From assembly GCA_942159475.1 (NCBI GenBank), contig OW804097.1, forward strand, positions 58,176,986 through 58,240,985: a stretch of 64,000 bases of DNA. The letters run 5' to 3'. Positions 11,315-23,105 of this stretch are shown piece by piece. The notes under the pieces are model-generated. The model saw only the letters and a program-made list of their open reading frames with translations. It was not told the DNA's origin and ran no database searches. The first letter of the stretch is position 1, and every line of letters begins with the position of its first letter. Made by a program: the position numbers and the translations under genes. Origin of the DNA: Sthenelais limicola (Eukaryota; Annelida; Polychaeta; Phyllodocida; Sigalionidae).

Positions 11315-12094
11315 ATATCTGTGCATATAAGCATGGTTTCTGAAGGTATTGATGAATGGATGTGTTGTTACTTTATTATGTTATATCTTTTCAATTTATA
11401 ATTTCATTTGAGGCACGTACATTATCTAAATAATTTTAATAGAAAAACCGCAGTACTCATGGATTTTTTAAGCGTCGCCTTATGGTTAAACTCACAACCC
11501 ACTACTGCTAAAATCAATTAGCTGATTATTTCCCCAAACAGAGCAATATATATAATATACCCCCCCCCCCACACACACACACACCAAAAACACCAAGGTG
11601 TATCGCCCATGTTAATAGGATTTGTATTTCCAATAGACAAATACAATATTACAGTACAATGAAGTAGGCTAAAAATACATATGGAAAAAGAGTATTCTCT
11701 GTAAAGTTTACAAATACCCCATAATTTAGAATATCAATAAACAAGTGGTTCCATCGACGGAACATTATCTAACCTATCTTATAGATATCTATACAACTGG
11801 GTTTGATACATGTAGATGGTTTTTTAACTGCGACATTAGCGTTACAAGCATATATATATATATGTGGAGGTCTTGTTTTTCATTTCTATATTTCACATAT
11901 TTGTACATCCATTTATAATGTGTTGAAGGATGCAATGGCAATGTACTAGGCTCATGGGTCACTAATCAGTTTAGTTGGATCCATGATTTTTCGCGTATGC
12001 TATACTATGATAAAAATAGATAGTGGTAGGCAAATAATTCGGCATACACCCATTGTTAGGTAATAGTTGTGTAACATGATATAATATATATATG
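11315..12094. other. Intergenic with a C-run/(AC)n microsatellite
   Basis: Poly-C at 11560-11570 runs into (AC)7 at 11571-11584; an (AT)n run is near 11851-11862. No gene seen. Confidence 0.5.
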
Positions 12095-12334
12095 GGTCAA
12101 ATCGCCAAAAAATGTACAATTCACCTTCACACATCTTCTAAAATAACCCAAATTTAAGACGGAAAAGAGATCCTCCAATACATGTCCGAACTTTGTTTGA
12201 CTCAAAGCAATGACATTTTAATATACAAGTTTATATATAGACCTTGCATTTATCATTTTTCCGGCCTAACTTACCAGGATTTTTTAAATGCGTAGACCTG
12301 CCGATTGTACATTCATTTCCTAACGATCTAACCC
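12095..12334. repeat. MITE family 2, complete copy
   Basis: The left end GCCAAAAAATGTACAATTC has the family's CAAATTTAAGAC block; the right end reads CTGCCGATTGTACATTCATT then AACGATCTAACCC. About 240 bp. Confidence 0.65.
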
Positions 12335-12539
12335 AGGATCCTCTAGAATATAATGTTGATTCCTGAATAAAACCATCTAAACCAAGTGAACCATGTAGAC
12401 CTGTATCAGTCAGGTCATCCCAGAACGCTGGCCACCATGGGAGACATCGTCTATTCCATTCACGCGCTCTTCGCCCATTTACTGTAATCAGTTTACTGGC
12501 TCATATGAGCGCTGTCAGACACAAAGCATCAGATGCATG

Positions 12540-12577
12540 CTTTTTAGGCATCTCTAGCTCTTCCTCACCCCCTGCTA

Positions 12578-12630
<53 letters not shown>

Positions 12631-12892
12631 CCACCTCCTCCTCCTCCTCCACCACTAGGTCCTCGAACACCTCCTGTACCACCTCGTCCTGCTACTGCTC
12701 CTGCATCTCTTCCTCCTCCTCTTCCTGCACCTCTTTCTCCTCTACCACCTCCTCCTCCACCTCTCCCTCCTCCCACCCCACCCCTATTTTCCTCCTCCTC
12801 CACCTCCTCCACCTCCTCCACCACTACCTTCTCCTCCTCCCTCCTCCCCCGCTTCCCACCCCGTCCTCCACCACCTCTCATCTACAATGCAT
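12540..12892. repeat. Pyrimidine-rich tract with CCTGCT hexamer array
   Basis: A TCCTGC array (about eight units near 12575-12632) passes into TCC-rich pyrimidine sequence. A 129-codon plus-strand ORF from 12505 reads Ala-Pro repeats and polyproline, but all frames of such a tract are open. I treat it as low complexity and not as a gene. Confidence 0.75.
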
Positions 12893-13217
12893 AATTCTAT
12901 TGTCTTGTATTAAGGCTTTTTAAGCTCCTAAAATCAGCTTTCCCCGGAATGGGATTAAATCTTGCCGCAATCTGTGATCGCCAAGGTTTACTAGAAACAA
13001 TTATTAGCTCTGATGGCTCGTGGCGAGGCTTACTCCGGTTGTCAATATAAAACATCATTTTGTTTTATCATAAAGTTTATCATAAGCTTTGTTGGGAGAT
13101 ATTCGGATTCAAGATATTGATATAATGGCGATGTGAGGTGTCCTGTAACGAGATGTATTTGAAAATGAGAATATCTGCAGTTATTATTCCGTTTCATACG
13201 TTTTGCATTTTTATATG
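12893..13217. other. High-complexity non-coding stretch
   Basis: 12900-13060 has balanced composition (GGAATGGGATTAAATCTTGC, CAATTATTAGCTCTGATGG) and belongs to none of the repeat families here. It could be conserved regulatory DNA, but this cannot be judged from one sequence. Confidence 0.3.
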
Positions 13218-13445
13218 GTTTAGCAATTTGGCAGCTCTACACATTGTGTAAATTCAATTCTGCTAACTTAGTCTGGATTAGGACCCATACTGTGTATATC
13301 TAGTCACATTGGTATTGCATTGATTCCTAAATTCTGTTTGGTTTTGTTGATCAGTGAGTATTCTAAACCTCATTTCTGTCTTAAATTGGGGCTATTTGAG
13401 AGGATTCGTGACGACGAATTATAAAATTTTTAATGATGAACCCCA
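13218..13445. repeat. MITE family 2 copy (reverse orientation, degenerate)
   Basis: GGCAGCTCTACACATTGTGT at the left, ATTTCTGTCTTAAATTGGGG and GAGAGGATTCGTGACG at the right match the reversed family-2 consensus. The outer TTTTCTGACGACC is degraded. Confidence 0.6.
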
Positions 13446-13811
13446 TAAATTGAGGCAAAATGACCATTTTCATAATTCATGAGAAAATAAGATGAATTGG
13501 TTTGAATTTCAAACATGCATGAATTTGTATTTCACCTAGTTAGCAAGCCTTTTCTTATGCCTTCGGTATCACCAATTTATATGATGACGTCATAGGGGAC
13601 TTTTAACATCAATAACAGTCCTATGATCCTGTGACTTCTAGGGAACATTCATTAATTAAAAATGATGACATAGAAGGGAATAAACTAATTAGTAACTGGA
13701 AATAGGAATTGGAAATACAGGCTGAAAATAGAAAGGTGAAGACAATTGTGACGTTGGAGTAGGGTGAGCAAAGGAAATACTACATCAATCAATATGGTGT
13801 TATTGACAATA

Positions 13812-14199
13812 TGTGATGTGTTAAAGGAAAATGAGTAATAATTCGGAAAAATGGATTTTGAGATACCATCATATTTGAAAAGACGAGTTTCAAGCTGTTT
13901 CAAATGATGGTAAACATTAGGACATCCAATAAGTACTTCTATAATATATTATTATGCATGAAAAGAGAATTATGAATATTTTTGTATGGTCACTCACTAT
14001 TATAAAGTAGTTAAATAAATATACTCCTTAGGATAACCCCAGATAAACATAGATCAATACACAAGGTTGAAGTTAGGTAAATGTATGTATACTAGGCACC
14101 CATAAGATAAAAACATTCTAAGCAAGGGTTCTTGTAGAAAAACACTTTGAAAAGAAATATTTTTGTAACTTAAAACTCATTTTCATGTGACTCATCAGA
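13812..14199. mobile_element. MITE family 1, near-complete copy
   Basis: The left end reads TGTGATGTGTTAAAGGAAAA; the right end reads AACTTAAAACTCATTTTCATG then TGACTCATCAGA, shortened. The interior shares TGGATTTTGAGATACCATCA and ACATCCAATAAGTACTTCTA with other copies. Confidence 0.65.
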
Positions 14200-14368
14200 A
14201 CTGTGACTAGATAGAGCAGTGAGCACGGGGATAACTATGGTGCTATCCACAATATACAGGTCTGACCCCAGCCTGATTCCCACAAGATTTATTTGCCAAA
14301 CAAGAAAACCAAGCGCTGAATCTAAGCCTCGTCAAGCCACGTCCGGAACGAGACTTTGACCCTCTGGG

Positions 14369-14531
14369 CACGTGACACGTGAGTGATGAGTTGTCCACTG
14401 AAGGGTGCCCCAGCTATCCTTTCCTCTCCTGATGACGTCACTTCCGTTTCCGATGCGGATACACAACAGGCTAGTTGTCAGGCATTCTGGGAATTGGCCT
14501 GTCACGTGGCATCACGTGGTGTCGTCACGTG
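14369..14531. promoter_or_regulatory. Strong candidate promoter: five CACGTG, CRE-ETS, STAF-like site
   Basis: CACGTG occurs at 14369-14374, 14376-14381, 14503-14508, 14513-14518 and 14526-14531 (USF/TFE3-type E-boxes). On the minus strand CGGAAGTGACGTCA spans 14433-14446, the known ETS-CRE composite of animal promoters. GCATTCTGGGAATT at 14482-14495 is close to the inverse of the ZNF143/STAF core. There is no TATA box and no adjacent ORF. The layout fits a TATA-less, possibly bidirectional housekeeping promoter whose coding exons lie elsewhere. Confidence 0.5.
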
Positions 14532-15479
14532 GGGGAGATATGAATGTTAAATAGTCTTGTTCCGTGGGGTGACTGTCAATGCTGGGCGATAATTGAAGCT
14601 ATCACACATAGTACCTGGCTTTGTTGCTCAGCATATGGCGGGGCTGATAATGGTATATCCCATGTAGGTTGATAGGAAGGGAGCCAGGGAGTTATCCAAA
14701 CAGATCCTGTTATTTGTGGGTATGTGAATGTGGACAGTTGGGATCGTATACAACTGCCGTTCACATCTCACAGGACCATGGACGATCGGCACTGTTGTTG
14801 CAATATCTGAATTATGAGGAGCTGTTACAGCTGCATTCTCATTCATTACAACAAAAATAATCTTACCAAAGTTACTCATATTATGGCTTGAGGACTGAAT
14901 TCATCAATATTCTACTAATTTAAAGTTGAATCGGCAGAGAGAAAATGACTGCCAGTGAGAAATGTTAAGTAATATTTCTTTATATTATATATAATATACT
15001 CAAGAGGCACAGGTACAATATAAAAGCATATTCTTATTGATATTATGTGGGCCTACAAATGTAGAATATGAACTGCTGTATCATCTGAGCATTTGTCATG
15101 ACTGTCAGGGAAATACATCAAATTTCAACTGAAGAACTCTCCCAAAGTCGCTTAATTATGATCTGCTTGTATGTAAACCTGCTTAGTAGTGCTTAGATTT
15201 ACAGATGTATAACAACCCAACAGTTTATTCTTCTTTTCAGTCCATTCAAATACAACCAATGAACGCAACACCCATCCACCCACTCCTGATTTCTTCAGTG
15301 GCTAATCTATTCATATAACCAATTGGTGGCATGAAAGAGGGCCAAGACTGGCAGGAGTAATGGCAATGTCATTGAGGACGCTTCACCTTGGTGTTTAAAC
15401 ATAACAGAAATAATCATATTCAGTGCAGCATTGCCAAGAAAGCAGTGCTGTGTGGGCGTAGGCACGGTTAGGACACTAA
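14532..15479. other. Intergenic with a family-4 half copy
   Basis: 14855-14915 reads AATCTTACCAAAGTTACTCAT and GGACTGAATTCATCAATAT, the inverse of the family-4 interior, as near 43980. Nothing else recognised. Confidence 0.4.
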
Positions 15480-16440
15480 TAACAGGACCAAGTAATTGGT
15501 ATAAATAGTTCTGTCTATTTAACTTCTTGGAAGAAGGATGCAGTAACAACCCAATCAAAGATTGAACTCATCAAGAGGGCATGTTTCTGACGTATTGTGT
15601 GCCAAATGTTAACTCATGGTATCTTCTACAAATTGGTTTTACGCTAACAGATTGTTTTGTTGCCGTTTTATGTATTAAATTAATAAAAGTAACAAATACA
15701 AGGTGAAATTGTAGTAAAAAATAGGGTTGATCGGTGCAGACGCATGTTTCGGTAGTCCCAATCATCCAATTTCATTTTAAATATTAAGGGAAACTGATTA
15801 AAGCTATTGATAAAGCTAAAGATACACGCTATTACTATTAATAGTCTTCTGTTCATTTAACTTCTGTGAGAACATATGCATTGAAAGGCCACTCAACACC
15901 TGAAATCATAAATTGGGCAAGTTTCTGGCTGGTTCTGAGCCAGATATTATCTTATCACCAATCAATTTTACCCTCTGTTCTTGATCAACTTCTTTTAGAT
16001 TTTGGAAAATAACACTGTTGAGAAAAACATCTGGACGATGGATGCAGGAACTGCTTGTCAGGCCCAATCATCTAATGATTATAATTCTCTTTTTTGTGTC
16101 CAACATATGATTATAATTCTTTTTGAAATAAGAAAAAGAACGAACGGAGCATAAGTTAAAAGCACCCCTATAAGTAATTGGCATACATAATTCTTGAAGA
16201 GCAGATGCACTAAAAGATCAATGAAGCACTGAACTCATCAAAAGGGCAAGTTTCTGACGTACCCTGCGCCAATTGTGAACTCATGGGCTCTTCCACCAAA
16301 TGGTTACACCCTCACAGCTCTATGTTCTTTTTAATTTTGAGAAAACGAACTGGTGAGCGGGAAATCAGGACGATGGGTGCAGGGAACCATGTCTTCTGTC
16401 CCAATCACACAATTCTGTCAGTCATTTTAAAACATCAATT
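15480..16440. repeat. Three-unit degenerate tandem repeat, period about 306-337 bp
   Basis: The CCCAATCA block recurs at about 15757, 16063 and 16400. Preceding it are matching blocks: AAGTAATTGG (15491, 16174), GAACTCATCAAGAGGGCA/GAACTCATCAAAAGGGCA (15565, 16231), TTTCTGACGTA (15583, 16251) and GGACGATGGATGCAGG/GGACGATGGGTGCAGG (16033, 16370). The middle unit is the most diverged. No ORF crosses the units. Confidence 0.65.
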
Positions 16441-16880
16441 GAAAAAGGTCTCTACTGACAACAGACCTGATTTATAGGCGTCAACTGAAAAAGACCTGCT
16501 TTAAAGACAGCCATCTACCATCTTCAACTTTCCAGAACATGGCTAGCAGACCTTTTAACCCAGTTCTAGGATATAGCTGATTGGGATTGGCTAATGATGG
16601 TAAATTCCGCAGTAAAAGGATACTTGACTTCTGGATCGCTGCCTCTCATGAAAAGAGTGGATTATTAAAATAGACTAGTAATCATCATATAGGACTACAT
16701 CATACAGCTTGATTCGATATATTTGGAAGGAAGGAACACAGGTATTGGGAAATAACTGGCTTTTTGGGGTATCTAGATTTAGGATATCTGGTGTATTATG
16801 CATCAGGAATCATGACTTGAACCTTTCCATGTTAAGCTATTTTTTCTTGTTCAGGCCGTAAACTCCTATACTGTGGGATA

Positions 16881-17036
16881 CTGTAAACGTATTAATGTTC
16901 GCGCAGGATTAATTTTCGCTACTTTAGTGCACCGACATTTGTGCATAAAGGTATAAAAGTTGCATAAACGAGGTGTGAGACTTCCTTGCTGCACGAATTT
17001 AAATCCGCGCGAAAATATCTAAATACGCAATAAATT
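16881..17036. repeat. Short inverted-repeat element (about 155 bp)
   Basis: The left arm (CGTATTAATGTTCGCGCAGG, then ATTAATTTTCG) pairs imperfectly with the right arm, whose inverse is CGTATTTAGATATTTTCGCG then CGGATTTAAATTCG. The GTAAACGTATTAATGTTCGC opening resembles a small element I associate with marine invertebrate genomes, from memory only. Confidence 0.5.
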
Positions 17037-17794
17037 CGCCATTTCACAGCTACTTATCCTTATGATTATTATTATATCATTAAATACTACGTATAAAGAG
17101 TTTTTTTCCGCGAAAATAATTATTAGATACAGAAAATAAGGACGCAAACATGGAACTATTTTCTCCCTAAAACTCCGCCAGAGGTCGGTACCATATGCAA
17201 AAATCTCCCGGAAGGTGATATGACTTTCCAATGCTGTAGCCTATGGCTTACCATACCATCTCGCTAAAAGTTATGATGAAGTACATTATCTTTTTAAAAT
17301 CAAATTTAGCTGTGATTTCAGTTCAAAGAGTGGCATGACTTCTAGCCTGGTGACGCCAGTGAAGGGGATTGTAGAGCTTTGGACGTGGGTAGTTTGACAT
17401 GCACAACGAGATGGGTCAAGTTGCTAGACCTGTACAATCGTAATGGTTTCCAAAGATTGAGTATAGGTCGCAAAATTGATATTTTTTTAAGTGTTTTATT
17501 CGCAGAAACTCTTTGTATGAAGGCTTTTATTTTGGAACTGATTGTTCCTCGTATAGTCGTCTAAATTACAAGACTGGTATGCATTTCAGTGGACATCCTA
17601 AGGGAATTTATGATATGCACATTCCATTTGAGAGGTGCAATCAGTGGGGTGCAACAGACATTCTATGGTATGTGTACAATAGACGATCGAATTGGGGTTT
17701 CTTTTAGCTTTTAGATACTTTATGACGATTCAAAACCAAAAATAAAGGTTTATATATAAATATTTGTCTATGCTAGGGGCATATAATAAGTATT
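17037..17794. other. Intergenic, nothing recognised
   Basis: Short ORFs overlap here but show no domain or repeat relationship. Confidence 0.4.
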
Positions 17795-17882
17795 GAATGG
17801 AACTCGGTACTAGTAATTGAATATTTATAATAAATATTTATAATACATATTCAATTACTAGCACTAGCACCGAGTTCCATTC
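17795..17882. repeat. 88-bp inverted repeat (hairpin)
   Basis: The 30-bp left arm at 17795-17824 is perfectly matched by the inverse of 17847-17882, except for a 6-bp GCACTA-type duplication in the right arm. The 22-nt loop is an AT-only TTTATAATAAA stretch. Confidence 0.85.
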
Positions 17883-17908
17883 TCTCTATATATTTCATTA
17901 CTTTACTA

Positions 17909-17942
17909 GAGCTACCGATTGTACATTTCCTGACGACCTAAC
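17909..17942. repeat. MITE family 2 right-end fragment
   Basis: GAGCTACCGATTGTACATTT then CCTGACGACCTAAC matches the family-2 right terminus; the rest of the element is not present to the left. Confidence 0.6.
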
Positions 17943-18109
17943 ACATTATACAGGCTGACTAGCAATACGTCATGCCTTACACTAGTTAATCCCCACAAAG
18001 CCCAATCCACAGTGATATAAACTTAAGCAGACAGGGATTGTCAAAGTAATCGAGGGAGTTTAGAAACCGTCCTTCAACAACATAGATGGTCCAGATACTA
18101 GGGATTGCA

Positions 18110-18290
18110 GTGGTATCTGATGAGCTACAGAAAAATGAGTCACAAGTTTCAAAACTGATTTCTGTCAACGTGTCTTATTCACAAGATCTCTTTGTAGGAA
18201 TGTTTTCATTCTTGGGGTATCTAGTGCCTTAAGTGGCTTGAAGACATGTATCAAATAAAATAAAATGAAATCAGTTTTCTAGCAATATTT
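18110..18290. repeat. MITE family 1 left-end fragment
   Basis: GAAAAATGAGTCACAAGTTT is followed by TTGGGGTATCTAGTGC, as in 60113-60480 and 5814-6258. The right end is missing. Confidence 0.55.
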
Positions 18291-18647
18291 GGAAGACCCT
18301 CACTATGTAGAAACTGATTCACCCTATTTTTCATTTTGAAAAATAAGAGATATCATTGGTAATGATAAGTATCTTGCCAGAGAGATGCATTACTCTTGGA
18401 AGGATTCCATGCTCTAGAATAGGCTGGAGAGACTAAGGGACACCCAGGTGTTAATTAATTAGGTGTACTTGATTGCGTACTGCTTCTCTGAAATTTCTGT
18501 CTCATAATGTAGGCCATTATATTCAACAAGGCAGCTGGCAAGGCAACCATCTGTTTGAAACAAGCCATTAGAACACGAGTAAGAATATATAATTTAAACT
18601 CTTGTTTCACAGAGTTTTCTGTTCAGTTATTATATCATAAACCGCAT

Positions 18648-18980
18648 TTGCGATGTGTCACAGGAAAATCATTGACAAGTTGCAAGAGATGGATTTTGAG
18701 ATCCCATCATATTTGAAAAGATAAGATTCCAAAAATTGAAAACATTAGGTCATCTAATAAGTACTTAGAACTATATATAAGCGATATTTTCTTAAGAGTC
18801 AATTACTAGCAATTAGTTTAATACACTGCTCAGGATGACCTAGGAAACGATACATGTAGCACACAGTCTGCTACTAAGAACAACTCTCCAAAAATGAAAA
18901 TATTCCTATGACCTCTTGTGATACAGACAGGAAAATACCATTTTTGCGACTTGTGACGCATTTGTCTGTAACACATCACA
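18648..18980. mobile_element. MITE family 1, complete copy
   Basis: GCGATGTGTCACAGGAAAAT opens the element; TTTGCGACTTGTGACGCATT then TGTCTGTAACACATCACA closes it in inverse. About 333 bp, no ORF. Confidence 0.7.
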
Positions 18981-19204
18981 TTTGTTAATAATGTGTTCCC
19001 GTTGTAGGTGAGAGGGCTATAGGTGTGAAGGAACCTAAGTTGCTCTTAGCGTGATGGAGGTTGGTCAATTTGTGTAAGTGGTAGTCTGGTAAAGTGTGTG
19101 TCGGCTCCCCCTCACACCAGTTATTCCCTCTGGCCCTGGCCAAGGCAACAGATTTTCCAGCAATAAATTAATTGGGACATGGTGAATTAAATTCTGTTTT
19201 TAAC

Positions 19205-19590
19205 TAAATCTTAAAAAGAAATCGATTTTTAACATATATATGAAAAGATGAGAGATTCCAATAAGGTAAACCTTTCGGACATCTAATAAGTACTTCTATT
19301 TCTTTTTATGTTTGGAACGATTATGAAATAGTTGTCTCCGATTCTAGTGAAATACTACTAGTATTTCACTATAATTATTTTAATAAAACAATTATATATT
19401 ACGACCTTATAGTAATGCAGTATCAGTATACAGTCTCGAGATTAGGTATATCTATCAGTATAACCGAACGCCTTCAACAACCTAAAAATGAAAACATTCA
19501 TAATTATGAGATTATGAGATTAAGAGATCTTGTGAATATAACACTTTGGAAAATCTTAATGTTTGACGAATCTTCTTGTAGCATATCACA
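19205..19590. repeat. MITE family 1, degenerate copy
   Basis: Interior words ATGAAAAGATGAGAGATTCC, GGACATCTAATAAGTACTTC and a terminal TAGCATATCACA match family 1 in order; the outer left terminus has decayed. Confidence 0.5.
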
Positions 19591-20803
19591 TTTACCAGTT
19601 TTTCTAATACATAAAGTATGCTACACAAATTAGTTCAAATTAAAACTAGGACAATTATTCAGTCGTCAAAAACGAATTTCAACTACAGTAATCGTAAAAA
19701 AAAAAGCAAGAATACAAATCGTCCTGACAAATTTCTGAATCAAAACATTAAATTCTTCTCTGTGAATCTTAAGTCCCCAGGGCGATGTGTACAAAATACA
19801 TAAAAAGCAAAAAACGTTTAATTCTGGATAATTCGAGTATAATTCAACATTTTCGGCTACATTCTGCCATCCTAATGGCAGCTATCTAAAAGGGATAGCG
19901 TTGGACGTTGGCTTCTGCGAGAAGTAATTAGTTTCAATCACCAATCACTTGATAATCAGCCGTTTTGAAATGTTCCCTGAGAAAAGATTCCTACTCCGAG
20001 AGACGCTTTATTCGATGCGGACGTCATTATTCGAAAGCAAACGCAACTGTACTATTCTTAGAAATGCTTGGAATACGTCATTAACAATACCCAAAGTTAC
20101 AATAGTAGCAAGCTTGGTGCTTCGAGGACATGCGTGTGGGCGGAAGTTCCACTTTTACATCTTAACGTTCAGGGTTTGTGATCAAGTTAAAAATGATTTA
20201 TATTACATACTCATGGGGATTATTTCATTGTTCAACTTGGTAATGTCTATGGAACAGAAGCCTGGCCTGTTGCATAAGAAATCGCTACGTACAATTTTCT
20301 TGCTACATTGTTTGCTTCTTTGCGAGGACATTTTTCCCTGCTTAGGTAGGAAATCCCTATTGTAGTAATCAAAAGGAGCATCTAAAAGCCATTTGACCAA
20401 CATTTTCGGGGATGTCCAGTTGTTTTTGCGACAGGACTTCTAAAACGTCCTTATTTGTATTTGGAGGACCCGCCTGAATCCTTTCCTATGATGACTTTGC
20501 TTAACATTGCTCACCAGCGGCTGTTTTTGCTCGACTGATTCTACATCAAAATCTAGTATAAACGTATAACAGCAGCAGAATATTGATAAATTCAGTCTAT
20601 AAGTTATAATATGAGTAGATTTGGTAAGATTGTCTTTGACATAATAACTGAGTATGCAGCATTAAGTAAGTATTTGTTATGCAACTACCTTGCCCCCAAC
20701 ACCTAGACAAATGAATAAAGCCTTAGCAGCGGTTGTTCTCTGGCTCAGATCGTCAGATAAAGTTTGGCTACACCCCAACAACAGGTTAAGTAGCAAACAT
20801 ATG
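19591..20803. other. Intergenic, with a family-4 right end near 20617-20665
   Basis: A 138-codon ORF at 19949-20365 shows no recognisable domain, signal peptide or repeat kinship, so I do not call it. 20340-20355 carries a TGCTTAGGTAGGAAAT word also found near 58420. Confidence 0.35.
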
Positions 20804-21037
20804 GGTTAGGTCTTAAGAAAATGTACAATCGGCAGCTCTACATATATGTATAACCTTTTGCTAATTTAGGCTGAGAAATAATAAATACAAGGTATGTCTG
20901 AGTATATTTGGTATTGTGTTGAATCAAATAATCTGTTTTGTTATTTTTAAATGTATTTTGAATCTCATTTTTGTCTTAAATCTTAATAATTTGAGCGGAT
21001 TTATGAAGGTGAATTGTACATTTTCTGGCGATTTCCC
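20804..21037. repeat. MITE family 2, complete copy (reverse orientation)
   Basis: GTTAGGTCTTAAGAAAATGT, CAATCGGCAGCTCTACATA at the left; GAAGGTGAATTGTACATTTT then CTGGCGATT at the right. About 234 bp. Confidence 0.7.
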
Positions 21038-21420
21038 TCTGTTCTGCATGCAAGCAGCTCCTATCGTGACAGTATCCCTCAGATTTGCATCTCACAATAA
21101 AGCTGGTGTATCCCTGTACACCTTTTTGTCAGCGCCATTTCTTCTTCCTATTACTCGCTTTGATTAGAGAGAACGAGAGAACACGAGAACTCACGTGAGA
21201 ACCAGTCTACATACCCAGTGAACTCTAATCTAGAAAAGAGTAGGAGAGAAAGTTTTTATTTTATTTTTAATCAGATTTTTTCTGTTTTACAAAGTCACAT
21301 ATGGAGGTGATGCTATGCATCGGCGGTCACGTGATATAGATGAAAAGGATTGTTTCAAGGCCATTGGATTCAAGGTCATGCTATTTTATAAAAAACTTCT
21401 ACTTTCATGGAGTTTTCTGG

Positions 21421-21620
21421 AGTGAGTGAGTGAGATTGGTTGCTTTACGCCTTTATCAATACATTTAACATGGTTATATCAAGCGTGGGAGAGCTGAGAG
21501 GGAGGCAGTTTATGATCATACCCAGGAAATAGAGATAGAGAAGAAGGGAAAGAGAGACAGAGAAAAGAGACGGAAAAGCACGTTATGGTCATACCCAGGA
21601 TCATTGGTCATACCCAGGAC
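21421..21620 (+). repeat. SINE-like repeat headed GAGTGAGTGAG
   Basis: GTGAGTGAGTGAGATTGG, TTTACGCCTTTATCAATACA, TAACATGGTTATATCAAGCG and GTTTATGATCATACCCAGG are followed by a purine tail. A reverse copy is at 52620-52756. A GAGTGAGTGAG...TTACGC core is, from memory, typical of widespread molluscan/spiralian SINE-type repeats. The boundaries are approximate. Confidence 0.5.
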
Positions 21621-22241
21621 CATTGAAGTTTTCTGGCATATTTTGATTCGACTTGATTCGACTTCTATTTTCCATAAGTATTACACGATGATAATGTACT
21701 TCCCAAATTAAGTAGCAAAAAAAAGTAGAAATTTCGATCAACAGTAGTGATATTCTTCTTACCATTCTAAGTAAGTAGCATACATATTCCTAATGTTGTA
21801 AAGCATCAATATAACTACTCAGACGAGTTAGTTGTCTAATATAAATGTTTGTGTGATTTCTACTATATAAAGTTAAGACATGCAATATAATTTTATTTTG
21901 AACAAACTGGTGAAACATGAATATGATGCTGTACGCCTAATTCATAGTGTCATAGTGTAATATTCCTTACGTAAATATTCTTGACCAGCTGCTTAATAAG
22001 GAAAAGTTGCTAAGAAAGGAAAGTATAAAGTAAGGATGTTTTAAGGAGCATTCTTGTCAAACTAAACAAACTCTATGTAATCATGACATTTCAGGAGCAC
22101 ACAATAGATTACATATTTCAGGATTATAGTTCTGTTTAGGTAAGTTCGTCCAGGAAACTGTGAAATGTTTTTGGTCTTTTCTTAGATATATATATCAGCT
22201 TCAATAGGGGTATTATTGCCAGCAAAATAAATCAACCAAGG
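21621..22241. other. Intergenic, nothing recognised
   Basis: AT-rich; a CAATAGGGG word at 22202 precedes the family-3 copy and may be a second family-3 end. Confidence 0.4.
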
Positions 22242-22585
22242 CAATAGGGGATTTGCATGTCTGACTATCTATTAAGTGCATGCTGGGATGGATTCAGTTC
22301 AAATGCGACATACAAATATTTTGCTACATTTCTATCGAAAAATGCAAGTTTCTTTTCACTAATACCATAGTTTGCGTAAGTGATCTATAAATACCAAAGG
22401 CTCCATGTGAAAGATGAGGTCTTGTGTTATGGAAACATGTAAAACACATGACTATTTACATGAGATAAGCCTTAGATATTCCATGCTGAACATAACATGT
22501 TTTCTGTAGCTTTTACACTGACATACAACTGCCATGATTCCACATGAATCAAGATTCAAGATAGTCGGCATACAAATCCCCTATC
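22242..22585. mobile_element. MITE family 3, complete long copy
   Basis: It is bounded by CAATAGGGGATTTGCATG and the inverse ATACAAATCCCCTAT. Interior blocks GTGCATGCTGGGATGGATTC, CATACAAATATTTTGC and ATTCCATGCTGAACATAACA recur in copies at 46027 and 62878. About 344 bp, no ORF. Confidence 0.7.
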
Positions 22586-22834
22586 CTCCACAAGATTTTA
22601 TTCAATTTCGCACAAAGAATTTGTAAATGAGAACCATAGTTCTTTTAGAACCATGGTGAGCGGTACCAGCGAAATACCAGCAAAGGACGCTCACCGTTTT
22701 GGCAATAAACTTGCATACCCAGGGAGAAGTAGTTATGTGAACAAGATGTATTTTACTACAACTCCTCCACCAGCAGCCAGACAATATTGCTTCTCCTTCT
22801 CCGTGTAATTAAATACATCAAGGAGAAGAGCCGG

Positions 22835-23105
22835 GCGTGGGGTGGCGGTGGGGGGTGAGGAGGGGGTATGAGGAGAGAGGTCTTTACTCAGTAGAGGGAT
22901 TGTGGGGAGCAAGGGGGAGGGGAAGGGGGAGGGTAGGCTAAAGGGAGAGGGGAACTGTATCTTGAACCTCATTTATATCTTCAATTTGGGCTTTTTGAGA
23001 GGATTGGTTAAGGTGAATCATACATTTTACACGGGACAAGAAGGGGTAGGTGGGTGGACGGGAGTGGGGAGGAGGGGGAGGTGGGGGGCAAGAGGGATGG
23101 GGTGC
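22835..23105. repeat. G-rich tract interrupted by a family-2 fragment
   Basis: GGGGTGGCGGTGGGGGGTGAGG and later GGGAGTGGGGAGGAGGGGGA-type runs satisfy the four-G-run pattern of quadruplex DNA (the first run here is abbreviated by two bases at most). A family-2 end (AACCTCATTTATATCTTC, GAGAGGATTGGTTAAGGTG) is embedded at about 22955-23037. ORFs across it are low complexity. Confidence 0.6.

Noticed and set aside
12505..12894. Ala-Pro/polyproline ORF and its antisense Gly-rich ORF
   Set aside because: Products of a TCC/CCTGCT simple-sequence tract; no flanking exon signals or domain.
19949..20365. 138-codon ORF
   Set aside because: No recognisable domain, no splice or promoter context, and AT-rich background composition.
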